Source: Conexivisphaera sp049976725 (GTDB taxonomy: Archaea > Thermoproteota > Nitrososphaeria > Conexivisphaerales > Conexivisphaeraceae). Taken from it: a stretch of DNA of 64,000 nt. Both the position numbers and the translations under genes were made by a program. The DNA is taken from positions 34,006 through 98,005 of the forward strand of contig JBMFHR010000001.1 in assembly GCA_049976725.1 (NCBI GenBank), read 5' to 3'. Shown here piece after piece: positions 42,260 to 50,656 of this stretch. The first letter of the stretch is position 1. Each line of letters opens with the position of its first letter. The notes below the pieces were generated by a model that was not told where the DNA came from, made no database searches, and was given only the letters and a program-made list of their open reading frames with translations.

Positions 42260-42931
42260 ATGGAGAGATCTGCGGGCGGGGTAGTCTTCAGGTGGCGCGG
42301 CCGCGGCCTGGAGTTCCTGGTCCTCCGCAACCTGCGCGGGTACTGGGGGTTCCCGAAGGGCCACCTGAACGACGGCGAGGCGGAGGAGGCGGCCGCGCTG
42401 AGGGAGGTGATCGAGGAGACCGGGCTCAGGAGCATCAGGATAGTGCCCAACTTCAAGTACCGCATACGCTACCGCTTCAAGGCGGAGGACGGATCCCCCT
42501 CCACGAAGGAGGTCACTTTCTACCTGATGGAGTGCATCAGCGGGTGCAACAGGGTGGTGATCTCCGAGGAGCACAGCGGATTCGAGTGGCTGCCCTTCCC
42601 AGAGGCGTACAGGAGGGTCAGCTACGGCAACGCCCGGGGGGCTCTCGCCGCGGCCTACACGCGCATACTCGTGCCGTACGGCCTGATCCGCGAGCGACGT
42701 CAGCCGAGGGCGGCGTCCAGCGACCTCAGGAACCCGGCGACGTCCGACATAATGGTCACCGACTGGGCCACCTCCATTCCCATGACCCTGAGCGCGACCT
42801 CGGGGCTCACGTCGACGACGACCAGCTTCGTGTTGGATCCCATGAGCCTCATCACCTCCGAGGTCACGTGGCCGCCCGCCAGCGCGAGCACCAGATCGGC
42901 CCCCTCCAGGACCCCGAGTATCCGCGACTGA
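42260..42931 (+). CDS. Nudix hydrolase (second copy) with antisense-encoded tail
   Basis: Residues 1-145 form a Nudix domain: S-A-G-G-V-V-F near residue 4, Y-W-G-F-P-K-G-H near 29-36 and the Nudix box G-H-L-N-D-G-E-A-E-E-A-A-A-L-R-E-V-I-E-E at 35-54. Substrate is probably a dinucleoside polyphosphate. As with the copy at 30 kb, no stop follows the domain: about 77 Ser/Thr-rich residues continue antisense through the cyclodeaminase gene (overlap 42700-42931). ATG 42260 lies 28 nt after TTTTAATA. Confidence 0.87.
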   Translation: MERSAGGVVFRWRGRGLEFLVLRNLRGYWGFPKGHLNDGEAEEAAALREVIEETGLRSIRIVPNFKYRIRYRFKAEDGSPSTKEVTFYLMECISGCNRVVISEEHSGFEWLPFPEAYRRVSYGNARGALAAAYTRILVPYGLIRERRQPRAASSDLRNPATSDIMVTDWATSIPMTLSATSGLTSTTTSFVLDPMSLITSEVTWPPASASTRSAPSRTPSIRD

Positions 42932-43908
42932 GCCTCGCCCGTGTCCGATATGGCCCCGGGCACGGGCTCGTCGCTGGGGTCGAGGACCTGCACGACCTCC
43001 ACGCCGCGAACCGCCAGCTCGTACGCCAGGCCGCCCCTCAGGGCCCCCCTTTTTATCAGGCCCTCCACGCCGCCCGCCCTCCTCAACTCGACGGCCGCCC
43101 TCACCCTGTTCCCGTAGCCGCTCCTGGCGCCCTCCAGCACCGCGATCCCGTCGCAAGTGCCGAAGAGCCGCAGCTCCACGTCGCACGTGAGCAGAGACCC
43201 GTCCGATACGAGCGCGTCGACGTACCCCCTGCGGACGAGCGACGCGAGGGAGTCCGAGGCGCCGCTGCGCGCAACCGCTGCCCCCGCCACGAGTACTATC
43301 CTGCCGCCCCTCTCCCTCACCGACTTCATTTCCTCGGCCAGCCCGGAGATCAGCGATGGGGTGGCGGCCTTGGGGGTAGGCGCGGACATGAACTCGAAGA
43401 TCCCGACCCCCTCCCTGGGCCTCTCGGGCGGGTTGACGCGGATGCCCTCCTCGCCGACGAACACGAGCTCGCCCCTGCGGACCCTCCAGGGTGGCCTTCC
43501 CTCCGCCTCACCCCTCGACGGCGAGTACACGATCGCCATGTTGGCGGCCACTGGCCTCACATCCATCCAGCGCCCTCCCACGTACACCTGCGTGGGGTTG
43601 TTCGTTGTGACGTAGAAGTCCTCCGGCGGCACGCCGTCCGCCGGCGCCTCGGCCAGCGATGCCTCCCTCATGCCGGCCGGCACCGCCCCCATCCGGTAGA
43701 CGGCGTCCAGCATCCTCTCCAGCTTCTCCCTGGAGTCCGCCTTTATGAGGAGCCTCACGAAGCTGTGCTCGTCCTTCCTCTTGCCCACGCTGAACTCCAG
43801 GACCTCGAACTCCCCGCGCATATCCATTATTACGTCGAATATCTTGGACAGTATCATCGAGTCTATGAGGTGTCCCCTGACCTCGACCTCCTGCGAGTAC
43901 GAGCTCAA
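42700..43908 (-). CDS. LOR/SDH-type archaeal ornithine cyclodeaminase family (TIGR00300)
   Basis: The 402-residue protein has the family opening Y-S-Q-E-V-E-V-R-G-H-L-I-D-S, F-S-V-G-K-R-K-D near residue 37, V-T-T-N-N-P-T-Q-V-Y near 93 and a C-terminal Rossmann-like half (G-G-R-I-V-L-V-A-G-A-A-V-A-R-S-G near 200). Archaeal members convert ornithine to proline. TTG 43908 overlaps the aspartokinase stop as TTGA, so it is the last gene of the threonine operon; a role in amino acid supply there is inferred. Confidence 0.8.
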   Translation of the reverse strand: MSSYSQEVEVRGHLIDSMILSKIFDVIMDMRGEFEVLEFSVGKRKDEHSFVRLLIKADSREKLERMLDAVYRMGAVPAGMREASLAEAPADGVPPEDFYVTTNNPTQVYVGGRWMDVRPVAANMAIVYSPSRGEAEGRPPWRVRRGELVFVGEEGIRVNPPERPREGVGIFEFMSAPTPKAATPSLISGLAEEMKSVRERGGRIVLVAGAAVARSGASDSLASLVRRGYVDALVSDGSLLTCDVELRLFGTCDGIAVLEGARSGYGNRVRAAVELRRAGGVEGLIKRGALRGGLAYELAVRGVEVVQVLDPSDEPVPGAISDTGEAQSRILGVLEGADLVLALAGGHVTSEVMRLMGSNTKLVVVDVSPEVALRVMGMEVAQSVTIMSDVAGFLRSLDAALG

Positions 43909-45302
43909 TCGGCCTCCCCCAGCCTGAAGGCGTCGTGGATGGCCCTCACGGCCTCCTCGGCGTCCTCGGCCCTGACCACTATCGAGACGTTCATCTCTGA
44001 TCCGCCCTGGGCGGTCATTATCACGTTTATCCCCCTCTCGGCCAGGGCCGAGAATATCTTGGCGGAGACGCCGGGTGTGCCCTTCATGCCGGCTCCCACC
44101 ACGGCCACTATCGACACATCGTCCTCCACCTCCACGGACCTCAGGACCCCCTTGGACACCAGCTCCCTCTCCAGCGCGGAGTAGACCTTGTCGAGCAGCG
44201 CCTTCCTCACGGCCATCGATATGTTGGACTCGCTGGCGCTCTGCGCTATCATCATCACGTTGGCGCCCGTGGACCCGACGACCTCGAAGACCTTGGCCGC
44301 GGTGCCGGGCGCCCCGACCATGCTCGGCCCGTACACCGTTATGATCCCCGCGTCCCTTATCAGCGAGACCGCCTTCACGACCTTCTTCCCCACCTCCTCC
44401 TTCCCGTGTATTATGGTGTAGGGGCCGTTCGGGTTGAACGTGTTGCGAACGTAGACCGGGATGCCCGCATCCCACACCGGCTCCAGCGCCCTCGGGTGCA
44501 GCGCCTTCGCCCCCACTACAGCGAGCTCAGCGGCCTCCCTGTAGCTGAGCTCGGGCACTGTCCTGGCCCCCGGGACTATGCGCGGGTCGGCGGTCATTAT
44601 CCCGTCCACGTCGCTCCACAGCCAGACTTGGTCCGCGTCGAGCGCGGCGCCCAGCGCGGTCGCCGTGTAGTCGCTCCCTCCCCTCCCCAGCGTCGTCATG
44701 ACGCCGTCCTGCGTCGCCCCCGTGAAGCCACCCACCACGGGGACCTTCCCGGCCTCGAGGAGCGGCTCCATCGTGCGCCTGGCGCTGTAGCGGGTGGCGT
44801 TCAGCAGTATCCTCGCGTCGCCGAAGTTGTCGTCGGTCACTATGCCGGCCTCCTTGCCCGTGAGCCCCACGGCCTCCAGCCCGAGCTTGTTGAGCACGAA
44901 CGCGCCTATCTTCGCGGAGAAGGTCTCGCCGTAGCCAGCTACGTAGTCCAAGCTCCGCGGCGTCAGCTCGCCCAAGTACATTATGCCGTAGAGGATCCTC
45001 TCCAGGTCCCTCCTGAGCTTCGAGGCTATGCCGTAGGCCTCGTTGACGTGCTCGCGCCCGACGTTTATCTCGACGAGCTCCATGTAGGAGTCCACGAGCC
45101 TGTCGAGGAACTCCGATATCTCCTTCTCATCGCCCCTCCTGGCCCTGTGGGCGATATCTATCAGATCGTCGGTGACTCCCTTTATGGCCGATACGACCAC
45201 CACGACCTGGTTCTCCGGGAGGTGCCTGGACACGATGTCGTGAACCCTGCGGAACCCGTCGCCGCGGACCGAGGTTCCGCCGAACTTCATCACGATCCTC
45301 AA
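43905..45302 (-). CDS. lysC: Aspartate kinase
   Basis: Phosphorylates aspartate, the first step toward threonine and aspartate semialdehyde. The 465-residue protein has the kinase motif K-F-G-G-T-S near residue 6, G-R-G-G-S-D-Y-T-A-T near 207, W-S-D-V-D-G-I near 233 and two ACT domains near 315-460 (S-E-S-N-I-S and S-E-M-N-V-S), which imply feedback control by an amino acid. TTG 45302 starts it, 42 nt after the homoserine dehydrogenase stop, with A/T-rich bases in between that could form a weak internal promoter. Confidence 0.96.
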   Translation of the reverse strand: MRIVMKFGGTSVRGDGFRRVHDIVSRHLPENQVVVVVSAIKGVTDDLIDIAHRARRGDEKEISEFLDRLVDSYMELVEINVGREHVNEAYGIASKLRRDLERILYGIMYLGELTPRSLDYVAGYGETFSAKIGAFVLNKLGLEAVGLTGKEAGIVTDDNFGDARILLNATRYSARRTMEPLLEAGKVPVVGGFTGATQDGVMTTLGRGGSDYTATALGAALDADQVWLWSDVDGIMTADPRIVPGARTVPELSYREAAELAVVGAKALHPRALEPVWDAGIPVYVRNTFNPNGPYTIIHGKEEVGKKVVKAVSLIRDAGIITVYGPSMVGAPGTAAKVFEVVGSTGANVMMIAQSASESNISMAVRKALLDKVYSALERELVSKGVLRSVEVEDDVSIVAVVGAGMKGTPGVSAKIFSALAERGINVIMTAQGGSEMNVSIVVRAEDAEEAVRAIHDAFRLGEAD

Positions 45303-45344
45303 CTCGTGCCCTCCGCGTGCTGACCCCGAACGCTGGTTATGAAC

Positions 45345-46364
45345 TTAATGGCCGCCGGCCGGGAGCAGCGGGTTGAGCTGCACGAGGTCCCTGAGCACGG
45401 CGGCCGCAGTCTCCGGCCCCCCGGCCCCCCGCCCTATCAGGTACACGCTGCCGAGCTCCTCGACGTCGAACTCCACGGAGTTGAGGTTGGCCGGCACATT
45501 GAGCGGGCTCCCGGCGTCCACCTCCTCGAGGCCCACCCTGAGCCCCCGGCTGTCGGCGATGAGCCTGAGCGCCTTCCCCCTCCGCGCGGCCTCCCTCAGG
45601 TCCCCCGGCGTCACCCTGCCTATCCCGCTGTACCTGACGTCCCCCAGCGTGTACCGGGAACCCGTCGCGTGGTTGGTCAGTATCACGAGCTTGGCCGCGG
45701 CGTCCATCCCGCTCAGGTCGAGGGTGGGATCGGCCTCGGCGTAGCCGAGCCTCCTGGCCTCCTCCAGCGCCTCCTCCAGCGAGGCGCCCTCCCTCTCCAT
45801 CCTGTACAGAACGTAGTTCGTGGTGCCGTTCAGCACGCCCCTGACAGCCCTTATCCTGTTGCCCCGGAGGGATCCCGACGCCAGCCCCAGGAAGGGCGTC
45901 CCGCCCCCCACGGTCCCGCTGTACAGCAGCCTCACGCCCTTGTAGCCAGCTATCTCGAGCAGCGCGGGCATCGCCAGCGCGAGCGGCGCCTTGTTGCTAG
46001 TTACCACGTGCATGCCCCTCAGCATGGCCTTCTCAATGTACGAGAGCGATGGCTGCCCGTCCTCGAAGTTCGGCAGCGTGGTGTCGACGTACACGTCGGC
46101 CTCCACCTCCTCCAGCACGTCGAGCACAGTGGCGCCCGGCCTCCCGTGATGCTCCGCGCGCGAGACTGTGCCCCGGGAGTCCTTGGCGGCGGCGGCCTCG
46201 GCGTAGGGCACGCCCTTCCAGTGCACCACCGCCCCACCCCTGTCGATCACCGCCACCACTATCGCGTCCATGGAGTAGCTCCTGAGGAGCTCCCTCCTGC
46301 GCTCCTCGAGCATGCGGTGGAGGCTGCGCCCTACGTTCCCGTATCCGGCCAGTACCACCCTCAT
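45345..46364 (-). CDS. hom: Homoserine dehydrogenase
   Basis: Reduces aspartate semialdehyde to homoserine. The 339-residue protein has the NAD(P) loop G-Y-G-N-V-G-R-S near residue 7, V-T-S-N-K-A-P-L-A near 123-131, G-T-V-G-G-G-T-P near 150 and N-G-T-T-N-Y-V-L near 178, followed by the catalytic A-E-A-D-P-T-L-D-L-S-G-M-D. No ACT domain is attached, so feedback control falls to aspartokinase. ATG 46364 overlaps the threonine synthase stop (ATGA). Confidence 0.95.
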   Translation of the reverse strand: MRVVLAGYGNVGRSLHRMLEERRRELLRSYSMDAIVVAVIDRGGAVVHWKGVPYAEAAAAKDSRGTVSRAEHHGRPGATVLDVLEEVEADVYVDTTLPNFEDGQPSLSYIEKAMLRGMHVVTSNKAPLALAMPALLEIAGYKGVRLLYSGTVGGGTPFLGLASGSLRGNRIRAVRGVLNGTTNYVLYRMEREGASLEEALEEARRLGYAEADPTLDLSGMDAAAKLVILTNHATGSRYTLGDVRYSGIGRVTPGDLREAARRGKALRLIADSRGLRVGLEEVDAGSPLNVPANLNSVEFDVEELGSVYLIGRGAGGPETAAAVLRDLVQLNPLLPAGGH

Positions 46365-47578
46365 GCTGAGGCGCTCAGCTCCCTGGAAAGCTCCCCCGGC
46401 TCCACCTCCACCTCGTCGGTGCCGAACATCAGCGCGGCGTCCGGATCCTTCAGCCCGTGCCCCGTGAGCACCGCGACGACGGTCTCCCCCCTGTCGAGCA
46501 TGCCCTCCTCGAGGGCCCTCCTGTAGCCGGCCAGCGCGGCCGCGCTGGCCGGCTCCACGAAGACGCCCTCGATCCTGGCGAGGTCCCTCTGCGCTCTCAG
46601 TATATCGTCGTCGCTCACGCTCAGTATCGCGCCGCCGCTCTCCCGCGCGGCCAGGAGTGCCCTCCTCCAGCTGACTGGATGCCCTATCCTTATCGCCGTC
46701 GCGTACGTGTGCGGGTTCTCGACGGGCCTGAGCTCCTGGAGCCCCTCCTCGAACGCCCTGGCGAGGGGCGCTGCGCCCTCCGCCTGCACGCCTATCATCC
46801 TCGGCGCGGATCCGGAGAGGCCGGCCGCCACCAGCTCCTTGAATCCCTTCCATATCGCCGATATATTGCCCGCGTTGCCCACCGGGAGCACCACCGCGTC
46901 GGGGACGGACCTCCCCAGCTGCTCCCAGACCTCGAACGCGAGCGTCTTCTGCCCCTCTATCCTGTAGGGGTTCACCGAGTTCAGAAGGTAGAAATCCCTG
47001 TCCCTGGAGACCAGCTCCAGCACCTCCCTGAGGGCCACGTCGAACCCGCCCCTCACCTTGACTATCTTGGATCCGTGCGCCACCGCCTGCGCCAGCTTTC
47101 CCTTGGCGACGGCGCCCGAGGGCACCAGGACGTAGCTCCTCATGCCGGCCCTGGCCGCGTACGCGGCGACCGAGGCCGCCGTGTTGCCCGTGGAGGCGCA
47201 TATGACCTTGGAGGCCCCCCTCCTCCGCGCGTCCGTGATCGCGACCGTCATTCCGCGGTCCTTGAAGCTAGCCGTCGGATTGAGTCCCTCGTTCTTCAAG
47301 CGCAGCCCCCTCTCCTGCCTGGATTCGTGGAGAGGCGTCCACCCCTCGTCCAGGGTCACGCGCTCCACGTCGTCGGGGAACGGCAGGAACGCCGAGTAGC
47401 GCCACACCCCCCTCCCCCGGCCACCTCCCAGTTCCCTCGCCCTCTCCGACAGGTATCCCTCGTCGTGGACTATGGAGAGGGGTTCCCCGCATCGTGGGCA
47501 GGTGTACCTCAGCTCCTCGAGGCTCCCCCGCCATCCGCAGTTCACGCAGAGCAGGGCGGCCTCGTCCCTCGGCAGCAT
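46361..47578 (-). CDS. thrC: Threonine synthase
   Basis: Converts O-phosphohomoserine to threonine with PLP. The 405-residue protein begins with a zinc ribbon (L-C-V-N-C-G-W near residue 10 and Y-T-C-P-R-C-G near 27), common in archaeal forms. It has the PLP lysine in A-S-F-K-D-R-G near 103, S-T-G-N-T-A-A near 127 and the phosphate loop P-V-G-N-A-G-N near 232. ATG 47578 lies 28 nt from CCTTTTAGG at 47602-47610. It leads the operon thrC-hom-lysC-cyclodeaminase. Confidence 0.95.
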   Translation of the reverse strand: MLPRDEAALLCVNCGWRGSLEELRYTCPRCGEPLSIVHDEGYLSERARELGGGRGRGVWRYSAFLPFPDDVERVTLDEGWTPLHESRQERGLRLKNEGLNPTASFKDRGMTVAITDARRRGASKVICASTGNTAASVAAYAARAGMRSYVLVPSGAVAKGKLAQAVAHGSKIVKVRGGFDVALREVLELVSRDRDFYLLNSVNPYRIEGQKTLAFEVWEQLGRSVPDAVVLPVGNAGNISAIWKGFKELVAAGLSGSAPRMIGVQAEGAAPLARAFEEGLQELRPVENPHTYATAIRIGHPVSWRRALLAARESGGAILSVSDDDILRAQRDLARIEGVFVEPASAAALAGYRRALEEGMLDRGETVVAVLTGHGLKDPDAALMFGTDEVEVEPGELSRELSASA

Positions 47579-47601
47579 GCCGCGGGCTGATGTGCGGATC
47601 C

Positions 47602-47610
47602 TAAAAGGCT
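47602..47610 (-). promoter_or_regulatory. TATA box of the thrC operon
   Basis: CCTTTTAGG on the minus strand, 28 nt from ATG 47578; leaderless spacing. Confidence 0.55.
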
Positions 47611-47816
47611 TTGCCCGGGGCGCGGATATCGGGCAACCGGGGACCCTGAGCGAAGGCTGAGGCGCTGATCTAACGCCGCCGGCCCCAATGTCTACGATTC
47701 AACCGGAGAATTTGCGCCGATGATCCGCGCTATCACTTCGTTCCGAGCGGAATCTGGTGAGGAGGCGCGTGCCCACTGGGCGGCCCTCGTGGGCTTCCTC
47801 CTTCTTATTTATTTAC
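47611..47816. other. Intergenic region between thrC and livK, no gene recognised
   Basis: About 205 nt between two divergent promoters. I see no plausible ORF, tRNA or ribosomal RNA; a D-box-like CTGA and a C-box-like GATGATC occur, but in the wrong order and spacing for a box C/D RNA. Regulatory sequence for the transporter is possible. Confidence 0.3.
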
Positions 47817-47883
47817 TCTTTATATATATGGTTCTCATAAGGGCAACATTTATATTATACATACCTCCCTACTGGAGAGCGAA
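47817..47883 (+). promoter_or_regulatory. Double TATA promoter of livK
   Basis: Two strong A/T elements precede livK: TTTATATATAT near 47818-47828 and ATTTATATTATAC at 47848-47860. The second predicts a start about 4 nt before ATG 47884. The first would give a leader of about 35 nt carrying a GGAG ribosome site. Two elements suggest strong or alternative expression. Confidence 0.55.
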
Positions 47884-49275
47884 ATGAGGAGAAGCGCCAT
47901 CTCGAGAGCCGCTCTGTGGGCGATAATCGCCGTCGTCATCATCGTGGTGATCGTGGGCGGCGTGGCCGCGTACTACGCCACCAGGCCGCCGCCCCCCAAG
48001 CCCACCCCGACCCCCACACCGACCCACGCGATAGTGGGCCAGGTGACGATAGGGCTCGAGCAGTCGCTCACGGGAGCACTGGGGCCAATAGGTGAGGAGG
48101 TCCTCTGGGGCGCCCAACTGGCCGCGTCCCAGATAAACTCCCAGGGAGGGATATACCTGGCGAACGGCCCCAACGGGCCGGGCAACTACACCATCAACCT
48201 GGTGTGGCAGGACGATCAATCCAGTCCATCGAACGGCCCGACGGCCACCTCGACGCTCATAACCAACTACCATGCGGCTATACTGATCACGACCCCCGCC
48301 AGCGCCGTGGCGGTAGCTGATATACCCGTGATAAAGCAGTATAACGAGCCCTCGATATACATATGCTCAACGCCGCTCGCGACCAGGACCAGCAACCTCA
48401 CGAACTTCGACCCGTCGAAGTACCTGATCTTCCACTACCAGCCCACCGGGATACAGTACGGCGAGTGGGCCGCCGAGTTCCTGCACGACTACGCGAGCCA
48501 GATAGGCACTAACGGCGTCGTGAGGATAGTCTACGTGGGGCAGAACACTGAGTACGGCAAGAACTACTTCTGGGGCTTCAACTACACGATATACAAGAAC
48601 GGGTGGCAGAACCAGTTACAGATAGTGGATACCGAGTACTACCCGTCCGGCAGCACCCAGTTCCAGAGCATACTGTCCAAGATAGCCTCCGAGAGCCCGA
48701 ATGTAATAGTGCTGGGGTCTTGGCCGAACGAGGAGGCCGCCTTCCTGCAGCAGGCCGCTGCGGTCCCCGCGCTGAAGGGGGTCGTAATGGGGCCCTCCAC
48801 CGGGATAGTAGATGACATGTCGTTCTACGGACCGAGCGCAGCTGGCGCCGACGCGGCGGGCACCTTCATATCCACCAACTATCCCGAGTACGCCGTGACG
48901 AGCAACGCCAACATCAACGCCAAGTGGGCGGCCTTCAGGCAGGCCTACAAGGCGCTGAGCGGTCAGCAGGGCAACCTGCTCGGTGCCTCCGGGTACGACG
49001 CTGTGTGGGTCGCTGCGTACGCGCTCAAGGACGCCGGGACGACCCAGAACACCGCGGTGATAAACGCGCTCGCCACGATGTCGCCGCCCCCGCAGCTGGT
49101 CGTGTTGGTGAAGCCGACCTCGACCGGGAAGCTGTTCGACAGCCTCCACGAGGTGTCGCTCCAGCCGCTGATGCTGGAGGTCTTCTGGAACTCGACGAGC
49201 AACAAGCCCTACACGCAGGTCGTCTGGCCGTCCCAGTACGCGACCACCAGCCCGGTGTTCGGAATCTTCCCGTGA
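47884..49275 (+). CDS. livK: Branched-chain amino acid/amide ABC transporter, substrate-binding protein
   Basis: The extracellular receptor of a HAAT-family importer. The 463-residue protein has a basic N-terminus, one membrane helix (about residues 12-34), a Pro/Thr-rich linker (P-T-P-T-P-T-P-T) and then a periplasmic-binding fold type I domain beginning V-T-I-G-L-E-Q-S-L-T-G. No lipobox cysteine is present, so the helix serves as a membrane anchor, as in other archaea. Substrate may be an amino acid, amide or urea. The four remaining transporter genes follow after a 487-nt gap. Confidence 0.92.
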   Translation: MRRSAISRAALWAIIAVVIIVVIVGGVAAYYATRPPPPKPTPTPTPTHAIVGQVTIGLEQSLTGALGPIGEEVLWGAQLAASQINSQGGIYLANGPNGPGNYTINLVWQDDQSSPSNGPTATSTLITNYHAAILITTPASAVAVADIPVIKQYNEPSIYICSTPLATRTSNLTNFDPSKYLIFHYQPTGIQYGEWAAEFLHDYASQIGTNGVVRIVYVGQNTEYGKNYFWGFNYTIYKNGWQNQLQIVDTEYYPSGSTQFQSILSKIASESPNVIVLGSWPNEEAAFLQQAAAVPALKGVVMGPSTGIVDDMSFYGPSAAGADAAGTFISTNYPEYAVTSNANINAKWAAFRQAYKALSGQQGNLLGASGYDAVWVAAYALKDAGTTQNTAVINALATMSPPPQLVVLVKPTSTGKLFDSLHEVSLQPLMLEVFWNSTSNKPYTQVVWPSQYATTSPVFGIFP

Positions 49276-49320
49276 CCATTTATTAGATTATTTTTGTTTT
49301 TATTATAGTTTTAATATTCA
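49276..49320 (+). terminator. T-rich terminator after livK
   Basis: Immediately after the livK stop comes a run of T-rich sequence (TTATTTTTGTTTTTATTATAG), the usual form of intrinsic termination in archaea. It separates livK from livHMGF. Confidence 0.5.
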
Positions 49321-49730
49321 AACTGATTGTTGTCATGTAACATAATTTATATTATCTTTATCTTTATCTGATATAGATTAGTGATCCGGGCGCAATGCTG
49401 CGATTTTAGATCAAATCCATGAAACCTTCGCTGGCCCGTCAACTTAAGCCCAATCGGTAGATCCAAATTCGTATGAGGCCCTCCTCCCGATCCGCCGTGA
49501 TTACGGCGCAGATAGGAAGGGGGGTTCCTGGAGCTGGCTCCCGGCTACGAGCTCCTCCGCAGCCGCGCGCTGGCTAACACGGATCTGGGGAGGGTGCCGG
49601 TGGAGCGAACCCACCGCCGTGGAGGGGTCCGGGTCCGGCGGGATCCAGGCTGTAGTCTCGCTCGGCTGGGGTACGATTGTGTGTGGGCGTGCGGCCCGAA
49701 GTCGACGGAGCACCTTCGCTGCCAACAATC
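49321..49730. other. Long intergenic region inside the liv cluster
   Basis: About 410 nt without a recognisable gene. 49321-49400 is strongly A/T-rich, unlike the rest of the window. 49490-49720 is GC-rich with possible hairpins, such as CGGTGG/CCACCG near 49599-49619 and GAGCT/AGCTC near 49530-49553. I could not match it to SRP RNA, RNase P RNA, a tRNA or a known riboswitch. It may hold a small RNA, regulatory sites or the remains of an insertion. Confidence 0.35.
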
Positions 49731-49740
49731 TTTATATATA
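49731..49740 (+). promoter_or_regulatory. TATA box of livHMGF
   Basis: TTTATATATA centred 28 nt before ATG 49763, giving the permease and ATPase genes their own leaderless transcript. Confidence 0.6.
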
Positions 49741-49762
49741 GCATATAGCTAGGCTGCGGTCG

Positions 49763-50650
49763 ATGGCAGTAGTCGTGCCGTCGTACCTGATCTCCACATC
49801 GCTGTACGGGCTGCTCTTCACAAGCATATACCTGCTCCTCGCCACGGGGCTCACGCTGATATTCGGCACCCTGAAACTCGTGAACTTCGCGCACGGCGAT
49901 CTCATGGTCCTCGGCGCGTTCGTCGCGTTCCTCTTCGTCACGCTCGAGGGATGGAGCCCGTACCTGGCCATGGTGCCCGCCATCCTCGTGATAGCGGGGA
50001 TCGGCGTACTGATCTACAGGTTCACCCTGAGGCCAGCCGTGAAGGCCGGCCCGGTCAACATGATACTGCTCACGATAGGTATATCCTACATACTGGAGAA
50101 CGCCCTGGCCTATTACTTCCTCCCGGTTTACCGCACGGGCGTCGAGATCCCCTCGCCCATCAGGGGAAGGGGCATCCTCCTGCCCGGCAAAGTCCTGCTG
50201 ACGTATGACGAGCTCTCGATAATCCTGATCTCCTGGATAACGATGGGCGTGCTCTACTACTGGCTATTCCGGACCAGGCAGGGGATAGCCATAAGGGCGC
50301 TGAGCCAGAACCCGGTGGGCGCGAGCATTTCCGGCGTGGACGTCAGCCGGCTGAGCTACCTCACGTTCGTGGTGGGCAGCGCGCTGGCCGCGATGGCGGG
50401 CGTCCTCTACGGCATAATGTTCACGTTCAACCCGTTCAGCGGCATCCTGCTGACGCTGTACGCGTTCGCCGTCATGATACTGGGAGGAGTCGGCAGCATA
50501 CCGGGCACAATGGTCGGCAGCATAGTGATCGGGTTTGCCACCAGCTTCATTTCGTACTACATGGGGCAGACCTGGGGCGAGGCCATAGCCTTCATAATAC
50601 TCGCGATCATACTCCTGATAAGGCCATCCGGGATCTTCGGCGGGAGGTGA
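49763..50650 (+). CDS. livH: HAAT-family ABC transporter permease LivH
   Basis: A 295-residue inner-membrane permease with about eight hydrophobic helices. The family signature L-V-N-F-A-H-G-D near residue 36 and the cytoplasmic E/Q-x-x-x-x-A loop region with I-R-A-L-S-Q-N-P near 178 are clear. It pairs with LivM to form the translocation channel. It starts the second transcription unit of the cluster. Confidence 0.93.
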   Translation: MAVVVPSYLISTSLYGLLFTSIYLLLATGLTLIFGTLKLVNFAHGDLMVLGAFVAFLFVTLEGWSPYLAMVPAILVIAGIGVLIYRFTLRPAVKAGPVNMILLTIGISYILENALAYYFLPVYRTGVEIPSPIRGRGILLPGKVLLTYDELSIILISWITMGVLYYWLFRTRQGIAIRALSQNPVGASISGVDVSRLSYLTFVVGSALAAMAGVLYGIMFTFNPFSGILLTLYAFAVMILGGVGSIPGTMVGSIVIGFATSFISYYMGQTWGEAIAFIILAIILLIRPSGIFGGR

Positions 50651-50656
50651 ATCGGC

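Noticed and set aside
42292..44184. 630-codon plus-strand open frame across the Nudix, cyclodeaminase and aspartokinase region
   Set aside because: Low-complexity translation with no motif, in the shadow of three recognised genes.
47611..47816. tRNA or box C/D RNA between thrC and livK
   Set aside because: No T-arm consensus or cloverleaf can be formed, and the C-like and D-like boxes are in the wrong order.
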